From Streptomyces sp. TLI_053 (GTDB lineage: Bacteria > Actinomycetota > Actinomycetes > Streptomycetales > Streptomycetaceae): a DNA stretch of 64,000 nt. Below are positions 43,025 through 51,067 of the stretch, one piece after another. A program made the position numbers and the translations under genes. How positions within the stretch are numbered: the first letter of the stretch is position 1; the number at the start of each line of letters is the position of its first letter. The notes under the pieces were generated by a model. That model ran no database searches and had not been told where the DNA came from. It worked only from the letters and a program-made list of their open reading frames with translations. Location of the stretch: contig NZ_LT629775.1 in the NCBI RefSeq assembly GCF_900105395.1, forward strand, positions 8,707,501-8,771,500. Reading direction: 5' to 3'.

Positions 43025-43102
43025 ATGAAGCTCGTTCACTTCGTGAAGAAGGTCATGCCGGAGAAGAGCCTGAAGGCCTACGCCTGGTACGGCTGGATCT
43101 GA
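43025..43102 (+). CDS. Atropopeptide-type RiPP precursor, predicted core AWYGWI
   Basis: 25 residues, too short for most gene finders, with a strong GGAGGT six bases before the ATG. A basic leader (MKLVHFVKKVMPEKSLK) runs into AYAWYGWI at the very C terminus, followed by TGA. The P450 gene 135 bp downstream is the only other gene on this strand. A tiny precursor ending in an aromatic hexapeptide plus one P450 is the organisation of tryptorubin-like atropopeptides, whose known core AWYIWY aligns with AWYGWI. Trp and Tyr would be cross-linked by the P450. Product structure is inferred. Confidence 0.85.
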   Translation: MKLVHFVKKVMPEKSLKAYAWYGWI

Positions 43103-43125
43103 TTCCGGCGGTCCGATGCCGGACG

Positions 43126-43162
43126 CGTGCCCGGCGGGTCCCGAGCGGACCCGCCGGGCACG
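43126..43162 (+). terminator. Hairpin between precursor and P450 genes
   Basis: Perfect 16-bp stem at 43126-43141 and 43147-43162 with a CGAGC loop, 23 bp after the precursor stop. A second, weaker GC hairpin follows. It probably causes partial termination or stabilises the short message, so that more precursor than enzyme is made. Confidence 0.65.
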
Positions 43163-43237
43163 GCCCGCCCACCGCGGGCGGGCGGTTCGCCGGGGGCGGG
43201 CCCCTGTCACCACAGCCGTTCACCCTTGGAGTCACGG

Positions 43238-44284
43238 ATGGCCATGTCCAGCACCGGGCGGAGTGCCCGCGTCACCGTCTTCGCGCCGCGGATCGACGAA
43301 CTCCTCAGCAAATACCGAGGTCAGGACCTCTTCCGTCTGGAGGCGGACACCGTCGGTGTGTCCGGTGCCGATCTCATGGACGGACTGCTGAGCAGCAGGC
43401 CGGCCAACGCGGAGGAGCGGCCGACCTTCAAGCCCGTGCGCGGGCGGCCGGTCACCAAGCCCGACGCGGCGGCGCTCATGCAGGCCGTGTCGGCCGACGT
43501 CCGGGCGGCGCTGAAGAAGCCGCTGGGCGACCGGACCGATCTCGCCGGGAAATGGCCGCACACGCCGCACAACTATCTGCGCGACCTGGTTTTCGGGGAG
43601 GAGAGCTTCCGCTTCCGGATCCTGGTCGACCGTCGTCTGGAACTCACCCCGAAATTGACCTGGATGGCCGTCACGGCCGGTACCGCGATGCTCGGGAAAC
43701 CGGGCACCGAAATTCCGTTGTCGAATCTGGCGGCCCGGGTGCTGGACGCCGAGACGTACGACGACCGCCGCTACGCGATGTACCTCTACCGGCGGGTGGC
43801 CGGGCCGATCTGCTTCACCGTGGCCGCGCTCGTGACCAACGCGGTCTGGCTCGGCGCGCCGTTCGACGACGAGGTGCCGAACCGCGACATCCTGCTGGAG
43901 GCGCTGCGGCTGCTGCCGCCCTCCTGGAACATCCTGCGGGTCGCCTCCCCGGAGTTCGGTGCCGTGGACGGGCGGATCGGGCCGAAGGACGACCTGCTGC
44001 TGCTCCCGCTGCTGAGCCACCGCGACCCCCGCTTGTGGGACGCCCCGGAGGAGTTCCGCCCGGAGCGCTGGAAGCACCTCGACCCCGACAACCAGCCCGG
44101 CTACCTGCCGTTCGGGCACGCGAGCGAACGCTGCTGGGGGCGCCACATGGTGCTGCCACTGGCCGAGCGGATCCTCGACATCGTCCGCCGGGACGGACTG
44201 GTGGTCAGCCCGGACCAGCAGGTCGGCAAGGTCGAGCTGGACGGTCTGCTGGAGGTCGCGGGCGTCCGCATGGTCCGCCGCTGA
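43238..44284 (+). CDS. Cytochrome P450, predicted RiPP cross-linking enzyme
   Basis: 348 residues, shorter than the usual ~400. The heme loop FGHASERCWGRHMV contains the axial cysteine; the K-helix E-x-x-R is EALR in DILLEALRLLPPSW, and the meander is EEFRPERWKHLD. The I-helix region AGPICFTVAALVTN lacks the usual acid-Thr pair, so oxygen activation may differ. Placed directly after the precursor, it would install aryl C-C or C-N bonds on AWYGWI. The ATG at 43238 has GGAG upstream; 43244 is an alternative. No peptidase, transporter or second tailoring gene is adjacent. Confidence 0.9.
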   Translation: MAMSSTGRSARVTVFAPRIDELLSKYRGQDLFRLEADTVGVSGADLMDGLLSSRPANAEERPTFKPVRGRPVTKPDAAALMQAVSADVRAALKKPLGDRTDLAGKWPHTPHNYLRDLVFGEESFRFRILVDRRLELTPKLTWMAVTAGTAMLGKPGTEIPLSNLAARVLDAETYDDRRYAMYLYRRVAGPICFTVAALVTNAVWLGAPFDDEVPNRDILLEALRLLPPSWNILRVASPEFGAVDGRIGPKDDLLLLPLLSHRDPRLWDAPEEFRPERWKHLDPDNQPGYLPFGHASERCWGRHMVLPLAERILDIVRRDGLVVSPDQQVGKVELDGLLEVAGVRMVRR

Positions 44285-44524
44285 CCCGACCGCCGGCGGG
44301 TCGGCGGCACCAGCGGGCGTCGCCGGGGGAGCCGGCCGGTCGGGAGCCGGCCGGGCGCCGGAAGGCCGGGTGACGGGGGCACCGCAGCGTACGCCCGCCG
44401 CCCGCCCGTCGGCGGTCGAACACGAGTGCGGCGGGCCGGTCCGTCCGTCCATCGCTCGTCCATCGGTACGGTCCCGCCCCGAGGGCGGCCGCGTCCGTGG
44501 CCCCGGCCTCTACGCTGCATCGTC

Positions 44525-45103
44525 ATGCGCCTGACATCACGGAAGCGCGCCGTGCGCGCGATGCTGCCCCTTCTCCTCGCCGGTCCGCTGCTCGCGGCCG
44601 TGCCCGCCCAGGCCGCGTCGGCCCGGACCGGTCCGGCCCACCGCGCCGCCGCCCGGTCGGCCGTCCTGCCGATCCCGATAGCGCCGGTGAGCGACCGGGC
44701 CACGACGCCGCCCGGCGGCTCGTTCACCCTGACGGTGACCCTCACCAACCCCTACGACACCCCGATCAGCTTCGTCTACCAGACCATCCAGCAGAACTAC
44801 GACACCTCCCTGGACGTCGCGTACTCGGGGCTGAAGTACGCGGAGACCGGGTGCAACGGGGTGCCGACCACGACGTACTGCGGCAACTCGCAGGCCGGTG
44901 CCAGCGGTGCCATGTTCGCGCTGCCCCTCGCCCCGGGGGCCAGTACGAGCTACAGCATCACCTACACCATCGCCCCCGACTCGACCTGCGGCAGCGGGCT
45001 GAACGTCGACTTCTACTCGTACGTGTACTACGAGTACCAGGGCGGCGCCGCGGTCAACGACGACGTCATCGGCTTCAAGGGCACCGACGTGCTCTGCGCC
45101 TGA
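44525..45103 (+). CDS. Secreted protein with Ig-like domain, function unknown
   Basis: 192 residues. Signal peptide MRLTSRKRAVRAMLPLLLAG to AQAASA. The mature part contains PPGGSFTLTVTLTNPYDTPI, typical of an N-terminal strand pair in DUF11-like beta sandwiches, then several Cys (GCNGV, YCGNS, TCGSG, VLCA) that could form two disulphides. No catalytic motif. Located after the P450 on the same strand but 240 bp away, so probably a separate unit. Confidence 0.7.
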   Translation: MRLTSRKRAVRAMLPLLLAGPLLAAVPAQAASARTGPAHRAAARSAVLPIPIAPVSDRATTPPGGSFTLTVTLTNPYDTPISFVYQTIQQNYDTSLDVAYSGLKYAETGCNGVPTTTYCGNSQAGASGAMFALPLAPGASTSYSITYTIAPDSTCGSGLNVDFYSYVYYEYQGGAAVNDDVIGFKGTDVLCA

Positions 45104-45128
45104 TCCCGCTCACCCGCCCGGCCGGACG

Positions 45129-45797
45129 TCAGTGGGGCACCGGTGCGTGCCGGGTGAGTCCGGCCCGGACGGCGACGTCGAGCGCCGGTTCGAAGCGCAG
45201 CGCCTCGCGGTCGTCGTCCCCGACCCCGGCGGCCGCGAGCAGTTCCGCCACCGCTGACGCGTCGACGGTGCGCTCCTCGGCGCGGCGCAGGAACCGCGTC
45301 ACGGCGGCGGCGAAGGCGGGTGCGTCCGCGCGCAGCACCCACGCCAGCTCCGCCGCCTCGGTGAGGAACAGCTGTTCCGAGCCGAGCCACGGCGCGGCGG
45401 CGGCGAGACCGTCCTCGATCAGGGCGTCCGGGTAGGGGATCCGGTGCCAGGAGCCGTCCTGCCACCAGTACAGGAAGCCGAACAGGTTCCCCTGGGCGTC
45501 CTCGCGCAGCTGCTCCCAGGGCAGCCAGTCCGGGCCGCCGGCCAGGAAGTCGATCTGCCGGCCGTCGACGTGGGTGTGACTGCCGTCGGAGTCCTGGCCG
45601 CAGAACACCGCCCGGTCGTCGTCGACCAGGGTGAGGCGCCACCAGAAGGAGCCACCGCCGTTCTCGCTCCACACGCCCTGCTCGTCCAGCCAGTGCTCGC
45701 GGTTGCCCTGGGCGGCGTCCAGCAGGGCGAGCAGCACGGCGCGCGCCCACACCTGCCCAGCGTCGTCGAGGTCCTCGGGCCGGCTCGGCCTGTGCAT
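45129..45797 (-). CDS. Hypothetical protein
   Basis: 222 residues, soluble, no signal peptide. It is rich in Trp and acidic residues (GGSFWWRLTLVDDDRAVF, LFGFLYWWQDGSWHRIPYPD). The second half is helical with EAAELAWVLRADAPAFAAAV. I do not recognise the family; the shape of the N-terminal half recalls SUKH/SMI1-like immunity proteins, but the match is weak. The ATG at 45797 is preceded by GGAGG. Convergent with the secreted-protein gene and divergent from glutaminase. Confidence 0.6.
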   Translation of the reverse strand: MHRPSRPEDLDDAGQVWARAVLLALLDAAQGNREHWLDEQGVWSENGGGSFWWRLTLVDDDRAVFCGQDSDGSHTHVDGRQIDFLAGGPDWLPWEQLREDAQGNLFGFLYWWQDGSWHRIPYPDALIEDGLAAAAPWLGSEQLFLTEAAELAWVLRADAPAFAAAVTRFLRRAEERTVDASAVAELLAAAGVGDDDREALRFEPALDVAVRAGLTRHAPVPH

Positions 45798-45960
45798 GAT
45801 CGTCGTCCCCTCCGTCGGATGGCGGACAGCCTGCCACAGACCTGCGACACCCCGGGCGAATCCCCCTGAACACCCCGGCCGCAGCCCCGCGGGCCCCGGG
45901 CGACACCCCGGTGGGACCCCCGCCCGCAGCGCGCCGACCCCCGACGAGGACAATGGCGCG

Positions 45961-46932
45961 GTGAACGACACGATCGACCCGCCCCGCGCGCACGGCCCGC
46001 AGCAGCCGTCGGACCCGGGCGTGGACTACCAGGAGCTGGTCCGGGACGCCATGGCGGCGGCCGTGCGCTCGCCGCTGCGCGGCCGGGTGGCCGACTACAT
46101 CCCGGCCCTGGCCGAGGCCGACCCGACGGCGTTCGGGATGGCGATCGCGACCGTGGACGGCCGGGTGTTCGGTGCGGGGGACTGGCAGCAGCCGTTCTCC
46201 GTCCAGTCGGTGTCCAAGCTGTTCACCCTCGCGCTCGCGCTGGCCGAGGGAGGCGATGGCCTGTGGGCGGGCGTCGGCCGCGAACCCTCCGGCAACCCGT
46301 TCAACTCGCTGGTCCAGCTGGAGACCGAGCACGGCATCCCCCGCAACCCCTTCATCAACGCGGGCGCCCTCGTGGTCACCGACCGGCTGCTGGAGCTCAC
46401 CGGTGACGCGGTCGGCACCGTCCTGGACTTCCTGCGCGCGGAGTCCGGCGACCCGGCCGTCGCGGTGGACCGCGCGGTCGCCGCCTCCGAGGCCGAGCAC
46501 GGCCACCGCAACGCCGCGATGGCGCACTTCATGGCCGGCTACGGCAATCTCCGCAATCCGGTCGAGGACGTGCTCGCGCACTACTACGCGCACTGCGCGA
46601 TCGCGACGAACTGCCGTGACCTGGCCCTGGCCGGTCTCTTCCTCGCCCGCCACGGCGTGCGCGCCGACGGGTCGCGGCTGCTGTCGCGCAGCGAGGCCAA
46701 GCGGATCAACGCCGTGCTGCTCACCTGCGGCACCTACGACGCGGCCGGCGAGTTCGCCTACCGGGTCGGCCTGCCGGGCAAGAGCGGGGTCGGTGGCGGC
46801 GTCCTCGCGGTGCTGCCCGGCCGGGGCACGGTCTGCACCTGGAGCCCCGGTCTGGACGCGGCTGGGAACTCGGTGCTGGGCGTGGCCGCCCTGGACGCGC
46901 TGACGACGGCGACCGGCTGGTCGATCTTCTGA
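45961..46932 (+). CDS. glsA: Glutaminase A
   Basis: 323 residues. Hydrolyses glutamine to glutamate and ammonia. The beta-lactamase-like active site is present: catalytic S-V-S-K in FSVQSVSKLFTLALAL, with PSGNPFNSLVQLE, RNPFINAGALV and GYGNLRNPVEDVLAHYY typical of glutaminase, and GKSGVGGGVLAVLPG near the C terminus. The GTG at 45961 has GAGGA upstream. Single gene. Confidence 0.92.
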   Translation: MNDTIDPPRAHGPQQPSDPGVDYQELVRDAMAAAVRSPLRGRVADYIPALAEADPTAFGMAIATVDGRVFGAGDWQQPFSVQSVSKLFTLALALAEGGDGLWAGVGREPSGNPFNSLVQLETEHGIPRNPFINAGALVVTDRLLELTGDAVGTVLDFLRAESGDPAVAVDRAVAASEAEHGHRNAAMAHFMAGYGNLRNPVEDVLAHYYAHCAIATNCRDLALAGLFLARHGVRADGSRLLSRSEAKRINAVLLTCGTYDAAGEFAYRVGLPGKSGVGGGVLAVLPGRGTVCTWSPGLDAAGNSVLGVAALDALTTATGWSIF

Positions 46933-47240
46933 TGACCGTACTGCCGGGACCGTCCGCGCTGCCCGTTTCGCCCCAACTGCCCGTTTTACTCCCACTGGCC
47001 GCACCTTCCCCGCCACGCGCCCTGGTCGCGCCGGTATCCGTCCCCGCGCCCAGGGGCCCGGGCGGGACGCCCGGCCGACCCGCCGCCGCAGCACGCGGTG
47101 ACGTACCGGCAGCTGACGGTCACACACTTGTTATGTCCCCTTCATCGGTCCGACGACCGACCCCGTCATGCTCTGCAACGGCGGAAGCCACCGCCGAAGG
47201 CGCGCCGGCCCTCAGGCGCACTGACAAGGGGACCCCCATC
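46933..47240. other. Intergenic region before the phospholipase gene
   Basis: No gene seen. Holds a possible -10 (TTATGT at 47130-47135) and AAGGGGA at 47226-47232 as ribosome site for the downstream GTG. Confidence 0.4.
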
Positions 47241-48308
47241 GTGACCGTCCGCCGCTCCCTCATCGGCACCCTCGCCGTCGGTCTGCTCGCCGCGGCCGCC
47301 GCGCTCGTGCCGATCGGTTCCGCCGCCGAGGCCGCCGAGCGCACCCCCGGCGAGCTCCCGTTCGGTTCCGCCACCACCGTCGGCCTGCACAACACCTACG
47401 ACCCGGCCGCCTTCCGCTACCTCGCCCAGGGCCTCGACACCGGCACCGGCATGATCGAGCTGGACGCCTGGCCGAACGCCATCACCAAGGAGTGGAAGGT
47501 CAGTCACTCCAACCCGCTCGGCAACACCAACAACTGCGTCAGCGCCACCGCGGCCTCCCAGCTCTACACCGGCAGCGGCAACAAGAACCTGGACACCTGC
47601 CTCGACGACGTCCGGGTGTGGCTCGCCGCCCACCCCGCCGCGGGACCGCTGGTGATCAAGCTGGAGCTCAAGCCCGGCTTCTCCGGGAACCTCGGCATGG
47701 GCCCGGCCCAGCTGGACGCGCTGATCGCCGCCCACCTCGGCTCCGCCGCGCTGCGCCCGGCCGACCTGCTCGCCAGGCCCGGCGGCGGCAGCTACGCGAC
47801 TCTCGACGAAGCGGCCCGCGCCGGCAACTGGCCGACCCGGGCGGCGCTCGCGGGCCGGGCGCTGGTGTACGTGATCCCCGGTACGGTCGAGCTGGACAAC
47901 CCCTTCGACACCCTGCACACCGACGTCGAGTACGGCCGGTACCTGCGCGACCTGGCGGCAGCGAACCGGATCGGCGAGGCCCGGATGTTCCCGACCGCGC
48001 TCGGCGCCGCGGCCGGCGACCCGCGCACCCGGTACAGCGAGACCTCGATCCGGCCGTGGTTCGTGGTCTTCGACGGTGACGCCGCCGCCTATGCGAACGG
48101 CATCGACACCTCCTGGTACGACACCAACCACTACCTGCTGACGATGACCGACGCCCACAACGTCGCCCCGGCGATCAGCGGCACCGACCCCACCGCGGAC
48201 CAGGCCCGCACCCGTACCGAACTGCTCGCCCGCGCCCACGCGAGCATCGTCTCGAGCGACTGGCGCAAGCTCCCCGCCGTGCAGTCGCTGGTCCTGCCGC
48301 GCGGCTGA
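47241..48308 (+). CDS. Secreted Ca2+-dependent phosphoinositide phospholipase C-like protein
   Basis: 355 residues. Signal peptide MTVRRSLIGTLAVGLLAAAA to AEAAE. The TIM-barrel phosphodiesterase shows VGLHNTYD (catalytic His), MIELDAWPN (Glu and Asp metal ligands), EWKVSHSNPLGN (second His) and PLVIKLELKPGF, as in the PI-PLC C1 (Ca2+-dependent) family. It would cleave phosphoinositides or related phosphodiesters outside the cell. The GTG at 47241 is chosen from the ribosome site; the frame upstream is non-coding. Confidence 0.83.
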   Translation: MTVRRSLIGTLAVGLLAAAAALVPIGSAAEAAERTPGELPFGSATTVGLHNTYDPAAFRYLAQGLDTGTGMIELDAWPNAITKEWKVSHSNPLGNTNNCVSATAASQLYTGSGNKNLDTCLDDVRVWLAAHPAAGPLVIKLELKPGFSGNLGMGPAQLDALIAAHLGSAALRPADLLARPGGGSYATLDEAARAGNWPTRAALAGRALVYVIPGTVELDNPFDTLHTDVEYGRYLRDLAAANRIGEARMFPTALGAAAGDPRTRYSETSIRPWFVVFDGDAAAYANGIDTSWYDTNHYLLTMTDAHNVAPAISGTDPTADQARTRTELLARAHASIVSSDWRKLPAVQSLVLPRG

Positions 48309-48399
48309 TCCGGGGGCGGCCCCTGCTGAGAAGCGTCGTGGATCCGGGCCGCCGGTCGTCCGGGGCGTGGACGGCCGGCGGTGCCGCGTTCCGGCCCGG

Positions 48400-48936
48400 C
48401 TACGGTTTCCCGGTCCAGTCCTCGGCGAGCAGGCCGAGCACGACCTCGTCGAGGAACTCGCCGTACACCCAGGCGGACCGGCGCAGCCGGCCCTCGAGCA
48501 CGAAGCCGGCGGCCTCGGCGGCGCGGACCATCGGGAGGTTGTCGGCCAGTGTCTCCACCTGGAGCCGGTGCAGGCCGCGCACCGTGAACCCGTAGTGGCA
48601 CAGCAGCCGGACCGCCTCGCCCGCCAGTCCGCGCCCCCGGAAGGCGGGCCGCAGGGCGAGGCCGAGGTGGGCGAGGCGGTTGTGGGTGTCGATGCCCCAG
48701 AGCAGGGCCTCGCCGGCCAGTTCGCCGGAGGCGAGGTCCACCACGGAGAAGAGCGCCGCGTCGTCCGAGGGGGGCGTCACGGTGTACGGGGACTCGGCCG
48801 CGCCGGGGGAGATCGGCCGCCAGGGCCGGGAGTCGGCCCGGGAGCGGGTGGGGACGTCGTCGTACAGCTCGCTCTGGAGCACCGCGACATCGCTGTCGTG
48901 GCGGGCGCGGAGGGCGATGCGAGAGTTCTGTAGCAT
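48400..48936 (-). CDS. GNAT N-acetyltransferase (RimJ/RimL type)
   Basis: 178 residues. Motif A is LGLALRPAFRGRGLAGEAVR, motif B LHRLQVETLADNLPMVRAAE followed by AAGFVLEGRLRRSAWVYGEF. These define the ribosomal-protein/small-molecule acetyltransferase group. Substrate unknown. Divergent from the LLM oxidoreductase gene. Confidence 0.87.
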   Translation of the reverse strand: MLQNSRIALRARHDSDVAVLQSELYDDVPTRSRADSRPWRPISPGAAESPYTVTPPSDDAALFSVVDLASGELAGEALLWGIDTHNRLAHLGLALRPAFRGRGLAGEAVRLLCHYGFTVRGLHRLQVETLADNLPMVRAAEAAGFVLEGRLRRSAWVYGEFLDEVVLGLLAEDWTGKP

Positions 48937-49059
48937 GTCACATTGCTATCGGTTGTGGACTCTCCCGGCAATCGGTTTCGGCGCGGCGGCGGCCCGGACC
49001 CTGCCCGGCGGCGGCCCGGTCGGGGAATGTCTCCGCCGCGGACGGCTGTTGCCACGGAC

Positions 49060-50130
49060 GTGACCGCCTCGCCCGCCCTTCGCCTCTCCGTGCTCGACCG
49101 TTCCCGGACCCGCCGGGGGGAGGAGCCCGCGCAGGCGCTGCGCGACACCGTGGCCTTCGCGGTGGAGGCCGAGCGGCTCGGCTACCACCGGTTCTGGGTC
49201 TCGGAGCACCACGGCGTGCCGGGTGTGGCCGGTTCGGCGCCGACGGTGCTGGCGGCGGCGGTGGCCGCGGCGACCTCACGGATCCGGGTCGGCACCGGCG
49301 GGGTGATGCTCCCCAACCATCAGCCCCTGGTCGTGGCCGAGCAGTTCGGGGTGCTCGCGGCGCTCTTCCCGGGCCGGATCGACATGGGCCTCGGCCGGTC
49401 GGTGGGTTTCACCGACGGCGTCCGCCGCGCGCTGGGCCGGGAGAAGGACGCCGCCGACCGCTTCCCCGAGCAACTCGCCGAACTCCTCTCCTGGTTCGAC
49501 CCCGACGCGCGCGGACCCGGCGGCGTGCACGCCCGTCCCGCGGAGGGCCTGGAGGTTCCCGCGTACGTACTGGCCACCGGCGCGGGCGCGGAGGTCGCGG
49601 CCGACGCCGGGCTGCCGCTGGTGATCGCGGCCGTGCGGGGCGAGGAGGCGATGGTGGCCGCGATCGACCGCTACCGGCAGCGCTTCCGGCCCTCCGTCCG
49701 CGCCCAACGGCCGTACGTGGTGGTGTCCGGGACGGTCGCGGTGGCCGCGAGCGAGGAGCGGGCCCGGGCGCTGCTCGTCCCGGAGGCCTGGTCGAGCGCC
49801 CACAGCCGCACCCACGGCGAGTTCTCGCCGCTCGAACCCGCCGAGGAGATCCTGGCCAGGCCGATGGCCCCGCGTGAGCGCGCCGCCTTCGAACAGGCCC
49901 TCACCGGCCACATCGCGGGCACCCCCGACCAGGCCCTCGACGCGCTGACGGGCCTGCTGGAGCGCACCGGCGCGGACGAGTTCCTGGTCACCACCAGCAC
50001 CTACGACCGGGCCGAACTGCTCACCTCCTACCGGCTGCTCGCCGAGGCGGCCGGGCCGGCGGGGGCGGCGGGGGCGGTCGGGCCGGCGGGGGCGGCGGGG
50101 GCGGTCGGGCCGGCGGGGGCGGTCGGGTAG
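49060..50130 (+). CDS. MsnO8-like LLM-class flavin-dependent oxidoreductase
   Basis: 356 residues. Luciferase-like TIM barrel: LRLSVLDRSRTRRGEEPAQA, YHRFWVSEHHGVPGVAGSAP, RVGTGGVMLPNHQPLVVAEQ and DMGLGRSVG are typical of the MsnO8 group. FMN is the likely cofactor. The GTG at 49060 puts the first strand (LRLSVLD) at the N terminus; an in-frame ATG at 49027 is possible. The last ~25 residues are GPAGAAGAVG repeats encoded by a 27-bp array that overlaps the convergent aldo/keto reductase gene by 103 bp. Confidence 0.85.
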   Translation: MTASPALRLSVLDRSRTRRGEEPAQALRDTVAFAVEAERLGYHRFWVSEHHGVPGVAGSAPTVLAAAVAAATSRIRVGTGGVMLPNHQPLVVAEQFGVLAALFPGRIDMGLGRSVGFTDGVRRALGREKDAADRFPEQLAELLSWFDPDARGPGGVHARPAEGLEVPAYVLATGAGAEVAADAGLPLVIAAVRGEEAMVAAIDRYRQRFRPSVRAQRPYVVVSGTVAVAASEERARALLVPEAWSSAHSRTHGEFSPLEPAEEILARPMAPRERAAFEQALTGHIAGTPDQALDALTGLLERTGADEFLVTTSTYDRAELLTSYRLLAEAAGPAGAAGAVGPAGAAGAVGPAGAVG

Positions 50131-51065
50131 GCGGGAGGCTCGGGATCGGCCCGATCGGTCGGTTCGGGCCGCTCGGTGAGGCCGGTGAACGGGCCGTTCA
50201 GGGCGGCGAGTTCGTCCGCGGCGAGGACGAGTCCGGCCGCTGCCGCGCTGTCGCGGATGCTGGCGGGGCGGCGGGCGCCGGGGATCGGGACGACGGCGGG
50301 GGAGAGGGCCAGCAGCCAGGCCAGGCCGATCTGTTGCGGCGAGACCCCGCGTGCCTCGGCGACGCGGTGGAAGGCGGTGCGTGCCGGTACGCCGTCCGCC
50401 GGGCCGTCCAGCACGCTCCGGGCGAGGCCGCCCAGCGGGCTCCACGGCAGGAACGCCAGGCCCAGCCGTTCGGCAAGCCGCAGCTGCGGCAGGGCGCCGC
50501 GGTCGGCCGGGGAGAACCGGTTCTGCACCGAGACCAGCCCCGGCCCGAGGATCTCCCGTGCCGCCAGGATCTGCCCCTCGTCGACGTTGGAGATGCCCGC
50601 CGCGCGGATCTTCCCCGCGTCCAGGAGTTCGCGCAGGGCTCCCACCGACTCGGCCCAGGGCACCCGGGGATCGGGCTTGTGCAGTTGGTAGAGGTCGATC
50701 GCCGCCACGCCGAGCCGGCGCAGCGAGTCCTCGCAGGCCTGCCGGAGGTGCTGGGGCCGTCCGTCGACCGTCCACGAGCCGTCCCCCGGGCGGCCGCGCC
50801 CGCCCTTGGTGGCGACCAGCACGCCGGCGCGGTCGGCGGGGGAGCGGGCGGCCAGCGCGCGGGCGATCAGACGCTCGTTGTGGCCGGTCTCGCCGGAGTG
50901 CCAGTGGTAGGAGTCCGCGGTGTCGAGCAGGGTGACGCCCGCGTCGATCGCGGCGTGCAGGGTGGTGAGGGCGGCCCCGGGGCCGGGGCGCCCCTCCACC
51001 GAGAGCGGCATCGCGCCGAGCCCGATCGCGCCGACGCTCCGCTCGCCGAGGGTGCGCTGTCGCAC
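50028..51065 (-). CDS. Aldo/keto reductase
   Basis: 345 residues from GTG 51065 (or 51071, overlapping the epimerase stop). The catalytic tetrad is visible: Asp and Tyr in LLDTADSYHWHSG, Lys in VLVATKGG, His in DLYQLHKPD. The NADPH end IPGARRPASIRDSAAAAGL is standard. It reduces an aldehyde or ketone with NADPH, substrate unknown. Translationally coupled to the upstream epimerase gene. The C-terminal ~45 residues are a Pro/Ala repeat tail lying inside the convergent LLM gene. Confidence 0.85.
   Translation of the reverse strand: MRQRTLGERSVGAIGLGAMPLSVEGRPGPGAALTTLHAAIDAGVTLLDTADSYHWHSGETGHNERLIARALAARSPADRAGVLVATKGGRGRPGDGSWTVDGRPQHLRQACEDSLRRLGVAAIDLYQLHKPDPRVPWAESVGALRELLDAGKIRAAGISNVDEGQILAAREILGPGLVSVQNRFSPADRGALPQLRLAERLGLAFLPWSPLGGLARSVLDGPADGVPARTAFHRVAEARGVSPQQIGLAWLLALSPAVVPIPGARRPASIRDSAAAAGLVLAADELAALNGPFTGLTERPEPTDRADPEPPAYPTAPAGPTAPAAPAGPTAPAAPAGPAASASSR
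50053..50130. repeat. 27-bp tandem repeat shared by two convergent genes
   Basis: Units begin at 50053, 50080 and 50107 with GGGCCGGCGGGGGCGG; the third is shortened. The plus strand reads GPAGAAGAV and the minus strand TAPAAPAGP-type tails. Confidence 0.75.
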
Positions 51066-51067
51066 GG

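Noticed and set aside
47100..47140. PHO box before the phospholipase gene
   Set aside because: No two 11-bp GTTCAC-type direct repeats are present.
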